From: Alphaproteobacteria bacterium
GTDB lineage: Bacteria; Pseudomonadota; Alphaproteobacteria; Micropepsales; Micropepsaceae
Direction of reading: 5' to 3'
NCBI GenBank assembly: GCA_028871345.1
Contig: JAGWNK010000002.1
Coordinates: 204,111 to 268,110, forward strand
DNA length: 64,000 bases
Under the pieces are notes generated by a model. The model ran no database searches and was not told the DNA's origin. It saw only the letters and a list, made by a program, of their open reading frames with translations. Made by a program: the position numbers and the translations under genes. Positions 8,715 through 18,566 of the stretch are shown in pieces (position 1 is the stretch's first letter; every line of letters begins with the position of its first letter).

Positions 8715-11700
8715 TCAGCCCCCTGCCGGATGATCGCCGGCCTTTTGAAGCCCGGCGTGCAGGGTGCCGAGTTCCTGCCGCCTTAGCTGATGCCACATCT
8801 TCAGCTTCGCCGCGAGGAGCCTAGACAGCTGCGCGTAGCCGGACCGCATGTCTGCACTGGGATCAGCATCGGCGCCGTCAACTGCCTGCCCCAACTTGTG
8901 CAGGTCCGCCTCGAGCCCCTTTAACGACCCGGGCGGCAACGTCCCGAACGGAGGATCGATGCGGACGTCCGGGCCGGCCGGCAGGCCCGTCAAGCGGGAG
9001 ATCGCCGCCACAAGCTTGTCGATCTGGGGCCGGGATTTCACCTCCTGCACTCGGCGCTTGGCCAGCGTCCCGAGCAAGTCCGAGGCTTCTGCGAGCGCCT
9101 GCGTGCATTTCGCCGTCGCATCCTGGACCTCCATGGCCAGCATGAACTCACGCTTGTACGCGTCGGGCGGCAGTTTCACGCGCGGATCGGGCTTGACCGT
9201 CAGGGGTTGGCGCATGCTGCGCCCGTCCACGCCCAGTTCGACCGTGTAGCTGCCGGGCATCGCCCAGACGCCACCGACACTCAGCGGATTGGCCGGATCG
9301 GACGGTCCCGGATAATGGAGATTCCAGACGAAGCGATGCATGCCAGGTGCCGTCGACAGCACGGCGTGCTTCTTCGCCCATTCGGGGGCAAATCCCAGCG
9401 TTGCCGGGTCCGGCGCGGAAATCTTGTCGGCGCTCGAGAAGCTGCCCGCCTTGCGGTTGCGCGCATCGATGATGGTCAGCGTTACCGGGCCCTTGGTGCC
9501 GACCGGCAGCAGATAATCGATATAGGCGCCGTTTGCCGGATTGGCCGCCGTCGGTTCGTCCTTCGGCATGGGCGTGCCGGTGAAGCCGGCCGGTCGTAGA
9601 CGGATAGCCTGCGCCGGCTTGAAGAGGAACGGCCCTGCCTGCGCCACGGCGGTTTGGCGCAGCGCCGTCACGTCGTCCATGATCCAGAAACCGCGCCCGT
9701 GTGTGGCGATCACGAGATCGTCGCCGTGCACGTCGATATCGCGCACCGACGTCATCGGCAGGTTCTGCTGCAGCGATTGCCAGTGCCCGCCGTCATCGAA
9801 AGACACGAAGATGCCGCGTTCCGTGCCGGCGTACAGCAGGCCGCGGTGCGCAGGGTCCTCGCGCACGACATTGACAAAGCCGTTTTCCGGAATTCCCTGA
9901 ACGATGGCCGCCCAATGCCGCCCGCCGTCCGCGGTCCGGTAGATGTATGGTTTGTCGTCGTCGAGCCGGTGCCGGTCCACGGCGAGGTAGGCCGTGTCGG
10001 CTGCGAAATGCGAAGGTTCGATGCCGGCGACCTTCGCCCAGGGCGTGAGCGCCGGCGACGCGTTGATCCAGTGCGCGCCGGCATCGATGGTGCGCCAGAC
10101 GAGCCCGTCATCGGTGCCGACCCACAAGGACGCTGAATTCAACGGCGACGGCGCAATCGCATAGATCACGCCGCGCCGACCGGTTAAGTGATCGTCGTCC
10201 GCGGCCGTGGGGGCATCGAGATTGGCGGGAATCGCCGTGTCGGTCCGCGTCAGGTCCGGGCTGATGGCAGCCCAGTGGTTGCCGCCGTCGCTGGTGCGAA
10301 ACAGCCTCTGGTTGGCAAAGTACAGAGTCTTCGTGTCCCGTTTCGAAAACACGAGCGGCAATGTCCAGGCGCCACGATATTCGCTCGCTGGATAGGCCAG
10401 CGTGGGATCGACGCTGCGCGTCTGGCCGGTGCGCAGGTCGAGCTTGTCGACCTTGTTGCCATAGACAATGTCCGGATTGTCCGGATCGGGCGCGATCATG
10501 CCGCTCTCGCCGCCCGCCGTGGTCTCGCGGAATTGCTCCATGGTGACGCCGTCGAGCGTCGTGGTGCGGCTCGGCAGGGACACGGCACCGGAATCCTGCT
10601 GGGCGCCATAGATCCAATAGGGAAAGCGATTGTCGGTGCTCACGTGATAGATCTGGGCTGTCGGCTGGTTGTACCAGCTGCTCCAGGTCTTGCCGCCGTT
10701 CAGCGTAATTTGGGTGCCTTGGTCCGATCCCAGGATCATCCGGTCGGGGTTTGCGAGGTCGATCCACATCTGGTGGAAATCATCGCCGGTAGGATCGCCC
10801 TTCAGCGCGATGAAATGCCGGCCTCCGTCGTCGGAGCGCAGGACGATCGTATTCATCACGTAGACCCGGTCCGCATTCTTCGGGTCCGCCGTGATGCCCG
10901 AGAAGTACCAGCCGCGTTTCCAAATGCGCGAATCGCCCGACGCGTGCGTCCAATGCGCGCCGCCATCATCGGATACGTAGAGGCCAGCCTCATCGGGAGG
11001 TCCGTCGGCCAATACGTAGACCCGCGAAGGCTTCGCCGGCGTCAGCGCAATGCCCATGCGGCCCGGATGCGCCGGAAATCCGCCGCCGATCACCTGGCTC
11101 CAGTTCTCACCGCCGTCGTGGGAGACGTAAAGGCCGCTGCCCGGCCCGTTGGACGGCGGATAGACGCTCCAGGGCGGACGGCGCGTCTGCCACAGCGCCG
11201 CATAAACCGTGTTCGCGTCGTCCGGCTTGTACGCCAGGTCGATCGCCCCGGTGTTGTCGTCCTTGAACAGCACTTTCTGCCAATGCGTTCCGCCATCGGC
11301 GGAGCGAAACACGCCGCGCTCGGCGTTCGGGCCATAAGCGTGGCCAAGCGCGGCCACCAACACGATGTCGGGGTTGGCCGGGTCCACCAGAATGCGGCCG
11401 ATCTGGCGGCTGTCGGCAAGGCCGACAAAGCGCCACGTCTTGCCCGCGTCTGTGGACTTGTAGACGCCGTTGCCGTGGGCGATGTCCGAGCGCATGTCTG
11501 CTTCGCCCGTGCCCACATAGATGGTATCGGGCGCGGACGGCGCGACGGCCAACGCTCCGATCGAGCCTTCCGGTTCGCCATCGAAAATCGGATTCCATGT
11601 CCGCCCGGTGTCCCCGGTCGCCCAGACGCCGCCGTCGACGGCCCCGAAATAGAACCGGCGGTCGTTTCCGGGCACGCCGGTGACTGCGAGGACGCGCCCG

Positions 11701-11831
11701 CCGCGGAACGGACCGACCAGCCGCCAGTGCAAGTCCTGGTACCACGACGGATCAACGGCATGCGCGCCAACGCAAGCGCATGCCAGCGAAGCCGCCAAGG
11801 TCAGGGAGGAGAGGAAGCGATGCAATTTCAC
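8715..11831 (-). CDS. Secreted BNR/VPS10-type repeat glycosyl hydrolase-like protein
   Basis: Signal peptide VKLHRFLSSLTLAASLACACVGAHA; repeated S.DGG..W and YVGTGEADMRSDIAHGNGVYKSTDAGKTW; 1038 aa with GTG start. Confidence 0.88.
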   Translation of the reverse strand: MKLHRFLSSLTLAASLACACVGAHAVDPSWYQDLHWRLVGPFRGGRVLAVTGVPGNDRRFYFGAVDGGVWATGDTGRTWNPIFDGEPEGSIGALAVAPSAPDTIYVGTGEADMRSDIAHGNGVYKSTDAGKTWRFVGLADSRQIGRILVDPANPDIVLVAALGHAYGPNAERGVFRSADGGTHWQKVLFKDDNTGAIDLAYKPDDANTVYAALWQTRRPPWSVYPPSNGPGSGLYVSHDGGENWSQVIGGGFPAHPGRMGIALTPAKPSRVYVLADGPPDEAGLYVSDDGGAHWTHASGDSRIWKRGWYFSGITADPKNADRVYVMNTIVLRSDDGGRHFIALKGDPTGDDFHQMWIDLANPDRMILGSDQGTQITLNGGKTWSSWYNQPTAQIYHVSTDNRFPYWIYGAQQDSGAVSLPSRTTTLDGVTMEQFRETTAGGESGMIAPDPDNPDIVYGNKVDKLDLRTGQTRSVDPTLAYPASEYRGAWTLPLVFSKRDTKTLYFANQRLFRTSDGGNHWAAISPDLTRTDTAIPANLDAPTAADDDHLTGRRGVIYAIAPSPLNSASLWVGTDDGLVWRTIDAGAHWINASPALTPWAKVAGIEPSHFAADTAYLAVDRHRLDDDKPYIYRTADGGRHWAAIVQGIPENGFVNVVREDPAHRGLLYAGTERGIFVSFDDGGHWQSLQQNLPMTSVRDIDVHGDDLVIATHGRGFWIMDDVTALRQTAVAQAGPFLFKPAQAIRLRPAGFTGTPMPKDEPTAANPANGAYIDYLLPVGTKGPVTLTIIDARNRKAGSFSSADKISAPDPATLGFAPEWAKKHAVLSTAPGMHRFVWNLHYPGPSDPANPLSVGGVWAMPGSYTVELGVDGRSMRQPLTVKPDPRVKLPPDAYKREFMLAMEVQDATAKCTQALAEASDLLGTLAKRRVQEVKSRPQIDKLVAAISRLTGLPAGPDVRIDPPFGTLPPGSLKGLEADLHKLGQAVDGADADPSADMRSGYAQLSRLLAAKLKMWHQLRRQELGTLHAGLQKAGDHPAGG

Positions 11832-12083
11832 GACGACCTTCCGATCTTGCGCCAGCTGAACGCTAAGCGGCCACGGCGGACGAATCCAGACACGTTGACA
11901 AGGCCGCGGGTCCCGGAATCGGCGCAAACTGGTCGTTGATCCCCGCATGGGCGGCTCACGAATTCGTGTGATTATTGTCTGCGAGGAACGCGCTTGATAT
12001 CGAAGGCCGCGTCGATCGGCCCTTGAGGTCGGCATGCCAGGTTCGAGGAACTCGCGTCACACCGCCGGCAGGAAAGGCTCCAC

Positions 12084-15000
12084 GTGAACACCTTTAAGCG
12101 CATAATCCTCGGCTTTTCGACGACTTTGCTGATGGCGGCTCCTCAGGCCGGGGCGCAACTGGCCGGCTCGACGGATCCGGCCTTGTATGCGGGCCTGACG
12201 TGGCGGCTTGTCGGACCGTTCCGCGCGGGCTGGGCCACGACCGTGGCAGGTATTCCGGGAAAGCCGGACACCTATTACTTTGGCGCAGCAGGGGGTGGGG
12301 TCTGGCGCACCGACGACGCCGGCCGGACCTGGCGATCCGTCTTCGACCATGGACCAGCGCCAATCGGCGCGATCGCCGTCGCGCCCTCGGATCCGCACGT
12401 CCTGTACGTTGGCACGGGTCAGGTCGCGCCGCGCTACGACGTCGCCGCGGGCCTGGGCGTCTACAAATCGACGGACGACGGGGCGCACTGGCAGTCCGTC
12501 GGTCTGCAGAATACGCGGTACATCGGCGCCATCCTGATCGATCCGAAGAATCCCAAGTCCGTTCTGGTCGGCGCCCAGGGTCATTTCTTCGGCCCCAGCG
12601 CTGATCGCGGCATCTACCGCACCATCGACGGCGGCAAGAGCTGGGCACATGTTCTGAAACTGGGTGCCTGGACTGGCGTGGCCGATCTCGCGCGAGACCC
12701 GAAGCGGCCCAACATCGTCTTTGCCGCCGCGTGGGAAGCCCGTCAGTATCCGTGGCTGAGCTATTTCACGCCCGTCACCGGGCCCGGGAGCGCGCTCTAC
12801 AAATCCTCCGACGGGGGGGCGACCTGGCACAAGCTCGGCGGCGTCGACTGGCCCAAAGGCGATCTCGGGCGCATCGGCCTTGCCGTCACCCACATCAAGA
12901 AGGGCACGCGCCTCTACGCCGACGTGGTGGCGACGCAAGGCGGCGGTCTCTACCGCTCGGACGACGGCGGGGCGCACTGGATCTTCGTCAACAAGGCGAA
13001 GGCGGTCACCAACTGGTATTTCAGCCGCATCGCTGTGGCGCCCAACGATCCAGACGTGGTCTATACGGTCGGCCAGTCGATCCACCGCTGCGCCGCCGGC
13101 GGCAGGACGTGCACGATCCTCAAGGGATCGCCGGGAGGCGACGACTATCACGCCTTGTGGATCAACCCGCTGCACCCCGATCACCTGATCACGGGCTCCG
13201 ACCAGGGCGCCGTCGTCAGCGTCAATGGCGGCGGAACCTGGAGCAGCTGGTACAATCAGCCCACTGGACAATTCTATCATCTGGCTGCGGACAATCGCTT
13301 TCCCTACTGGATCTATTCCGGCCAGCAGGACAGCGGCACGGTCGGTATCGCCAGCCGCAGCGATTACGGCTCGATCTCGTTCCGCGACTGGCATTCGGTG
13401 GGCGGCGACGAACGCGATTACGATATTCCCGATCCCGCCGATCCGACGATCGTCTACGGCTCGGGACTGGGCGGACACGTCAGCAAGTGGAACGGGGGCA
13501 CGGGCCAGGTCGAGACCGTCACGCCTTATCCCGATAACGACTACGGCAAGCGTCCGACGCTCGTCAAATACCGCTACATGTGGATGACGCCGCTCGAAGC
13601 TTCGCGCACCGGCCCGGCGGCGCTGTATCTCGGCGCACAGGTTCTGTTCCGCTCGACCGATCGCGGCGCGACGTGGCAGGTCATCAGTCCCGACCTCACC
13701 GGCAAGGTGGATGGCGCGAGCAATTGCGCGGGCGACGTCACGCCGGAAGAAGCGAAATCTTGCGGCTTCGGCGTGATCTCGGCCATCGAGCCGTCGCCCC
13801 GCCATGCCGACGAGATCTGGGTCGGCACCGACGACGGTCTCATCCAACTCACACGCGACGGCGGCGCGCATTGGTTGGACGTCACGCCACCCGTCGTTCC
13901 GCTGTGGGCCAAGGTCCGCGCGGTCAGCGTTTCGGCCGTGGAGGACGGCGCGGCCTATGCGGCGATCGACACCCATCGCATCGACCGGTTTCAGCCGCTC
14001 GTCCTGCGCACCCGCGACTACGGCAAGACATGGCAGGAAATCGACACCGGGCTGCCGGCGGATCACTTTGCCAGCGTGGTGCGCGCCGATCCGGTCAGGG
14101 CCGGCTTGCTCTATGCCGGCACCGATGAGGGCGTCTATGTCTCGTTCGACGACGGCGATCATTGGCAAACGCTGCAGCAGAACCTGCCGAATGCCTGGAT
14201 CACCGATCTTCTGGTGCACGGCAACGACCTGATCGCGGCGACCGAAGGACGCGCCATCTGGGTGATGGACGACATCACGCCGCTGCGCCAAGTCACGGCC
14301 GGACTGGCGGCGGAACCGGCCCACCTCTTTACGCCTGCGCCGGCCGTCCGCGTCCACGCGGACAACAACAAGGACACGCCCCTGCCGCCGGAAACGCCGG
14401 TGGGACAGAACCCGCCGGTCGGCGCGGCCCTCGACTATTGGATCGGCGCGCAGGCCAAAGGACCGGTGACGCTCGACGTCCGCGATGCCTCCGGCGCCCT
14501 CATCCGCCATTTCTCGAGCGCCGAACCCGCCGAAAATCCCGACGCGGAACGCTATTTCGAAAAAGGCTGGGTCCGCCCACTGCAAGTCCTTTCGGCGGCA
14601 CCCGGCATGCACCGCTTCGTCTGGGACCTGCGCTATGCACGGCCCCGGGCCGTTTCCTACAGCTACAGCATTGCCGCGGTGTGGGGGCGGGCGACGCCGA
14701 TCACGCCGCAAGGTCCCTTCATCCTTCCCGGCGACTATACCGCGACGCTCACGACCGACGGCCGGACCTACACGGCGCCGCTGCGGGTGACGGAAGACCC
14801 GCGCGTGCAAGCAACACCGGCCGATCTTCGGGCCTCCCTGGCGTTGTCGCAGCGGATCGCTGCGGCGCTGGCAGAAGCCCGGCTCGGCTATGGCGAACAG
14901 CAGGCAATGCGCAAGCAGCTCGACGCGCGGTTCCCGGCAGGAAGATCGCATTCCACGCTTCAGGACCTCGCGGATAAGCTGCGCGAAAAGCCGGCGTCGA

Positions 15001-15275
15001 CCACGCCGACATTCGCGTCGGCCAGCGATCAACTGGCCGGCATCGAGAATGCTCTGGAAGCGGCCGATGCCGCGCCCAGCGAGGCGCAGCGGCAGACGAC
15101 GGAGCGCGCCTTCGCAGCGCTGGCCGACGCCCAGCGGGCCTGGTCCGCCCAGAAGGCCGGATTGCTGGCGCAGTTGAACGCAGCTTTGACCGGGTCCGGG
15201 CAGAAACCGATAACGATTCCGGCGTCGAACGACCTTGAGATCGATGCACCGGATCCCGGCCAGGACCTGCCCTGA
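12084..15275 (+). CDS. Secreted BNR/VPS10-type repeat glycosyl hydrolase-like protein (paralogue of the divergent gene)
   Basis: Signal peptide; LTWRLVGPFRAGW, GVYKSTDDGAHWQSVGLQNTRYIGAI, QPTGQFYHLAADNRFPYWIYSGQQDSG shared with the 8715..11831 protein. Confidence 0.88.
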   Translation: MNTFKRIILGFSTTLLMAAPQAGAQLAGSTDPALYAGLTWRLVGPFRAGWATTVAGIPGKPDTYYFGAAGGGVWRTDDAGRTWRSVFDHGPAPIGAIAVAPSDPHVLYVGTGQVAPRYDVAAGLGVYKSTDDGAHWQSVGLQNTRYIGAILIDPKNPKSVLVGAQGHFFGPSADRGIYRTIDGGKSWAHVLKLGAWTGVADLARDPKRPNIVFAAAWEARQYPWLSYFTPVTGPGSALYKSSDGGATWHKLGGVDWPKGDLGRIGLAVTHIKKGTRLYADVVATQGGGLYRSDDGGAHWIFVNKAKAVTNWYFSRIAVAPNDPDVVYTVGQSIHRCAAGGRTCTILKGSPGGDDYHALWINPLHPDHLITGSDQGAVVSVNGGGTWSSWYNQPTGQFYHLAADNRFPYWIYSGQQDSGTVGIASRSDYGSISFRDWHSVGGDERDYDIPDPADPTIVYGSGLGGHVSKWNGGTGQVETVTPYPDNDYGKRPTLVKYRYMWMTPLEASRTGPAALYLGAQVLFRSTDRGATWQVISPDLTGKVDGASNCAGDVTPEEAKSCGFGVISAIEPSPRHADEIWVGTDDGLIQLTRDGGAHWLDVTPPVVPLWAKVRAVSVSAVEDGAAYAAIDTHRIDRFQPLVLRTRDYGKTWQEIDTGLPADHFASVVRADPVRAGLLYAGTDEGVYVSFDDGDHWQTLQQNLPNAWITDLLVHGNDLIAATEGRAIWVMDDITPLRQVTAGLAAEPAHLFTPAPAVRVHADNNKDTPLPPETPVGQNPPVGAALDYWIGAQAKGPVTLDVRDASGALIRHFSSAEPAENPDAERYFEKGWVRPLQVLSAAPGMHRFVWDLRYARPRAVSYSYSIAAVWGRATPITPQGPFILPGDYTATLTTDGRTYTAPLRVTEDPRVQATPADLRASLALSQRIAAALAEARLGYGEQQAMRKQLDARFPAGRSHSTLQDLADKLREKPASTTPTFASASDQLAGIENALEAADAAPSEAQRQTTERAFAALADAQRAWSAQKAGLLAQLNAALTGSGQKPITIPASNDLEIDAPDPGQDLP

Positions 15276-15377
15276 AAGCGGCACCGGACGGTTCCCCGAT
15301 GCCGCCGCCTGTCAGCAGGCGGACTCTTCCGGTGCATCCGTGGTTCAATCGGGCTGCGAGACAGCCAGGGTGACGGC

Positions 15378-16982
15378 ATGCACGTGATCCGGGGATTGGG
15401 AATTGCAGCCATCGTCGCAACGCTTGCCGCCGGCCAGGATGCACCGGCGTCGGCGTCCTATCCGAAAACGCCGCTCGAACTTTTCGGCGCGCTCTACAAA
15501 GCGGTCGAGAGCGCCCGCGTCTTCGACGACAGCAAGGAATTTGCCGACGCCGTGCCGGACGAGGCTCCGGACAAGATCATGCAGGACTATGACGCCGCTC
15601 GCCCGGCTGGCAGGGCGGCGCTCAACCGTTTCGTCCTGGCGCATTTCACCTTGCCGGAACAGACCCCCGTCGAATCCGTGCCGGCGGGACTTCCACTCGC
15701 CCGCCATATCGATGCGCTGTGGAGCGTGCTGACGCGCCAGCCGGCTCAGCCGCCGCCCTACGCGTCGCTGCTGCCGCTGCCCCATCCGTATGTCGTGCCG
15801 GGCGGCCGCTTCCGCGAGATGTACTACTGGGATTCCTATTTCACCATGCTGGGGTTGATCGAAAGCGGCCGCAACGATCTCGTTCGCGACATGGTCGGCG
15901 ATTTTGCGTCCCTTATCGACCGCTACGGCCACGTACCCAACGGCAACCGGACTTATTATCTCACCCGGTCGCAGCCGCCGTTCTTCTTCGCCATGGTGGC
16001 GTTGACCTCCTCGCGCGATCCGGCGGGCGCGTTCGCGAAATACCTGCCCGAGCTGAAGAAGGAATACGCGTTCTGGATGGCGGGCGCGCCCGGTGCCGCG
16101 CGCGTCGTGCGGCTGCCGGACGGCGCCTTGCTCAACCGGTATTGGGACGGCAGCGACCGGCCCCGCGACGAATCCTACGAGAAGGATGTGGCGCTGGCGC
16201 AAACCGCCGGTCGTCCGCCGTCCCGGCTGTATCGCGACGTTCGGGCGGCAGCCGAATCCGGCTGGGATTTCAGCTCGCGATGGTTCGCCGACGGCAGGAC
16301 CCTCGCCGCCATCGATACGACCGAGATCATCCCGGTCGATCTCAACAGCCTGCTCTACGGCCTGGAGAGCGCCATCAGCCTGGGCTGCAAGCGCAGCCAC
16401 GACGCCTGCGCTTCGGACTTCGCGAACAAGGCTGCCGCCCGCCAGGCCGCCATGAACAAGTATCTGTGGAATGCGAAGGAAGGCGCCTATTTCGACTACA
16501 ACTGGCGCAGGCAGAGCCAGACGCCGCGGCTCAGCGCCGCCACGCTGTATCCGCTGTTCGTGGGTGCCGCGCGCGAGGATCAGGCGCGCGCCGTCGCGCA
16601 AAGCGCCCGCCGTCTTGTCAAACCCGGCGGCCTGGTGACGACGCTCGCCGACACGGGGCAGCAATGGGACGCGCCGAACGGTTGGGCGCCGCTGCAATGG
16701 ATCGCCGTGTCGGGGCTCACCCGCTACCATGAACCACGGCTCAGCGAGGCCATTGCCTGCCGCTGGCTCGTCAACGTGCGTGCCGTCTATCGGCGGACGG
16801 GCCGGCTGGTCGAGAAATACGACGTCGTGCACCTGAACCGCCCGGGCGGCGGCGGGGAATACAAGCTGCAGGACGGCTTCGGCTGGACGAACGGCGTGAC
16901 GCGCGCGTTGCTGGGGCGCTATCCGGCGGACGCGCGCTACACGTCCGTTGCGCAATGCCCGGCAGCAAGCGCTCCGCCGTAG
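15378..16982 (+). CDS. treA: Alpha,alpha-trehalase, probably periplasmic
   Basis: Trehalase signatures PGGRFREMYYWDSYF and QQWDAPNGWAPLQW; signal peptide. Confidence 0.93.
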   Translation: MHVIRGLGIAAIVATLAAGQDAPASASYPKTPLELFGALYKAVESARVFDDSKEFADAVPDEAPDKIMQDYDAARPAGRAALNRFVLAHFTLPEQTPVESVPAGLPLARHIDALWSVLTRQPAQPPPYASLLPLPHPYVVPGGRFREMYYWDSYFTMLGLIESGRNDLVRDMVGDFASLIDRYGHVPNGNRTYYLTRSQPPFFFAMVALTSSRDPAGAFAKYLPELKKEYAFWMAGAPGAARVVRLPDGALLNRYWDGSDRPRDESYEKDVALAQTAGRPPSRLYRDVRAAAESGWDFSSRWFADGRTLAAIDTTEIIPVDLNSLLYGLESAISLGCKRSHDACASDFANKAAARQAAMNKYLWNAKEGAYFDYNWRRQSQTPRLSAATLYPLFVGAAREDQARAVAQSARRLVKPGGLVTTLADTGQQWDAPNGWAPLQWIAVSGLTRYHEPRLSEAIACRWLVNVRAVYRRTGRLVEKYDVVHLNRPGGGGEYKLQDGFGWTNGVTRALLGRYPADARYTSVAQCPAASAPP

Positions 16983-16990
16983 ACGGTCAC

Positions 16991-17016
16991 GCCCGGCGGC
17001 GCCGTCAGTGCCGGGC
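16991..17016 (+). terminator. Possible hairpin terminator after the trehalase gene
   Basis: GCCCGGC-N12-GCCGGGC, 7-bp perfect stem 9 nt after the stop codon; no T-tract. Confidence 0.35.
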
Positions 17017-17142
17017 TGCGCGCGACATTACCGGCCGGTCGTGGCCATCAAGTGGGCGGGATAGCGCTCGCCCTCGACATCGATGTGGGCCAGAGCCTGC
17101 CGGATCGGCACGCAGCGTGGATTGTTCGCTGGGCACCTGCCG

Positions 17143-17427
17143 CTAACCGATTGTCGCGGAGTCCGAATTTCGGACTCGGCTCTCCGGCATCAGCCGTTTC
17201 TTGGCAAATGCCCGTCCCGAATGGGATTTCAAATATCTCTCAAACGCCAAGGCGGGCATTTTCGCAGGAAAGGCGCAGTACCAAAGAAGTTGCCATGGCT
17301 GGTACTTCGCCGTGTGGGGGGACCTTCCGGCATTGTGATCGGCAAGGCGCTGGCGCAGGTCCTCGCTGGTGCCGGTGTATTCCTCGGCGGGATGGCTCTG
17401 GCTGCGCAGGATATAGACATACCACAT
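17143..17427 (-). CDS. GIY-YIG nuclease family protein (UPF0213-like)
   Basis: MWYVYILRSQ...YTGTSEDLRQRLADHNAGRSPHTAKYQPWQLLWYCAF...AFERYLKSHSGRAFAKKRL. Confidence 0.88.
   Translation of the reverse strand: MWYVYILRSQSHPAEEYTGTSEDLRQRLADHNAGRSPHTAKYQPWQLLWYCAFPAKMPALAFERYLKSHSGRAFAKKRLMPESRVRNSDSATIG
17159..17177. repeat. Perfect inverted repeat GAGTCCGAA-T-TTCGGACTC inside the 3' end of the GIY-YIG gene
   Basis: Direct reading: 9-bp arms, 1-nt centre. Confidence 0.8.
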
Positions 17428-17513
17428 GCCGCACCCGTTCTGGTTGGGCTCGGGCAAGCTAGCGGATTTGCTTAGGTTTTCCAGCCCCGCTCCGCCAAAT
17501 CGGCTACGCGGGG

Positions 17514-17568
17514 CACGCTTCGCCTTCGGTTTCCCGTGGCTGCGCCACGCGAAGCCGAAGGCGAAGCG

Positions 17569-17570
<2 letters not shown>
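17514..17570. repeat. 57-nt near-perfect palindrome between tRNA-Leu and the GIY-YIG gene
   Basis: CACGCTTCGCCTTCGGTTTCCCGTGGCTGCGCCACGCGAAGCCGAAGGCGAAGCGTG; 25 of 27 potential pairs are Watson-Crick, one T/G, one C/C. Confidence 0.92.
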
Positions 17571-17653
<83 letters not shown>

Positions 17654-17873
17654 ACGGCATTGGGCCGGGATGTGTAGGAAGGCCGCGGCCGCAAGTCAAC
17701 GCGTTCCCTTTGCCCCCGGGGGTGCCGGTCGCGATGGCGGCCGGCCTCTCGGTCATCGGCCCTAACCCGGCGAGAAGCCAACCGGCGAATCAGCGGCGCC
17801 CCTCGCCTCCCATCCCCGGGGTTTCTATAATTCGCCCCGGCCGCGTCTGGCGGTCCGACAGGAGGGCTCGATC

Positions 17874-18194
17874 GTGCTGGTTGCCACCACAGAAAACGTC
17901 CCCGGTTATCGCCGGGCCAAGACCCTGGGCCAGTGCTTTGGCGTCGTCGTGCGCTCGCGCGGGATCGGCGGCAACATCCTGGCGGGGCTGCGCTCCGTCG
18001 TGGGCGGCGAAATCCATGAATACACCCAGCTCCTTGAGGAGGCGCGCCGCCAGGCCGTCGACCGGATGGTGCAGAACGCCACCACCATGGGGGCCAATGC
18101 CGTCGTCATGATGCGCTTCGACTCCTCGGAGATCGGCCAGTTCATGAGCGAGATCGTGGCCTACGGCACGGCGGTCACGCTGGAAGCGGAGTAA
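17874..18194 (+). CDS. YbjQ/UPF0145 family protein
   Basis: MLVATTENVPGYRRAKTLGQCFGVVVRSRGIGGNILAGLRSVVGGEIHEYTQLLEEARRQA...MGANAVVMMRFDSSEI. Confidence 0.92.
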   Translation: MLVATTENVPGYRRAKTLGQCFGVVVRSRGIGGNILAGLRSVVGGEIHEYTQLLEEARRQAVDRMVQNATTMGANAVVMMRFDSSEIGQFMSEIVAYGTAVTLEAE

Positions 18195-18198
18195 GCGG

Positions 18199-18510
18199 AT
18201 GCTGCGCAACGCATTGCTGGGCCTGGGGGGATCGCTGATCGCCGCCGGGATCGTGGTCCTGATCGCCGGCAACACGCCGCCGGCCATGGTGTGCCTGGTG
18301 TGGGGCGCCATCCTGGTGTTCGGCATCGTCTACGAGCGCTATGCCTACAAGACCATCGTGGACAGGGTGCCAGCCGGCAAGGACTGGTCGCGTACCACCG
18401 AGCGCTTCATCGACGAGAAAACGGGCAAGACCGTGACCGTATACATCAAGCCGCTTACCGGCGAGCGCGCCTATGTCGCGGAGCCCGAGGGGCAGATGCC
18501 CCGGTCGTGA
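18199..18510 (+). CDS. Hypothetical membrane protein downstream of ybjQ-like gene
   Basis: 103 aa, two hydrophobic segments; 4 bp after the YbjQ stop. Confidence 0.7.
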   Translation: MLRNALLGLGGSLIAAGIVVLIAGNTPPAMVCLVWGAILVFGIVYERYAYKTIVDRVPAGKDWSRTTERFIDEKTGKTVTVYIKPLTGERAYVAEPEGQMPRS

Positions 18511-18566
18511 CCGTTTGCGCCGCCGCGCGCTTGGGATATGAAGCGGCAACAGACAGGATCAGCCCC

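Noticed and set aside
10188-11939. 583-aa plus-strand ORF antisense to the first BNR-repeat gene
   Set aside because: Shadow ORF without motifs or plausible start context.
12057-15284. 1075-aa minus-strand ORF antisense to the BNR-repeat gene
   Set aside because: Arg/Gly/Ala-rich low-information translation mirroring a real plus-strand gene; a known artefact of high-GC third positions.
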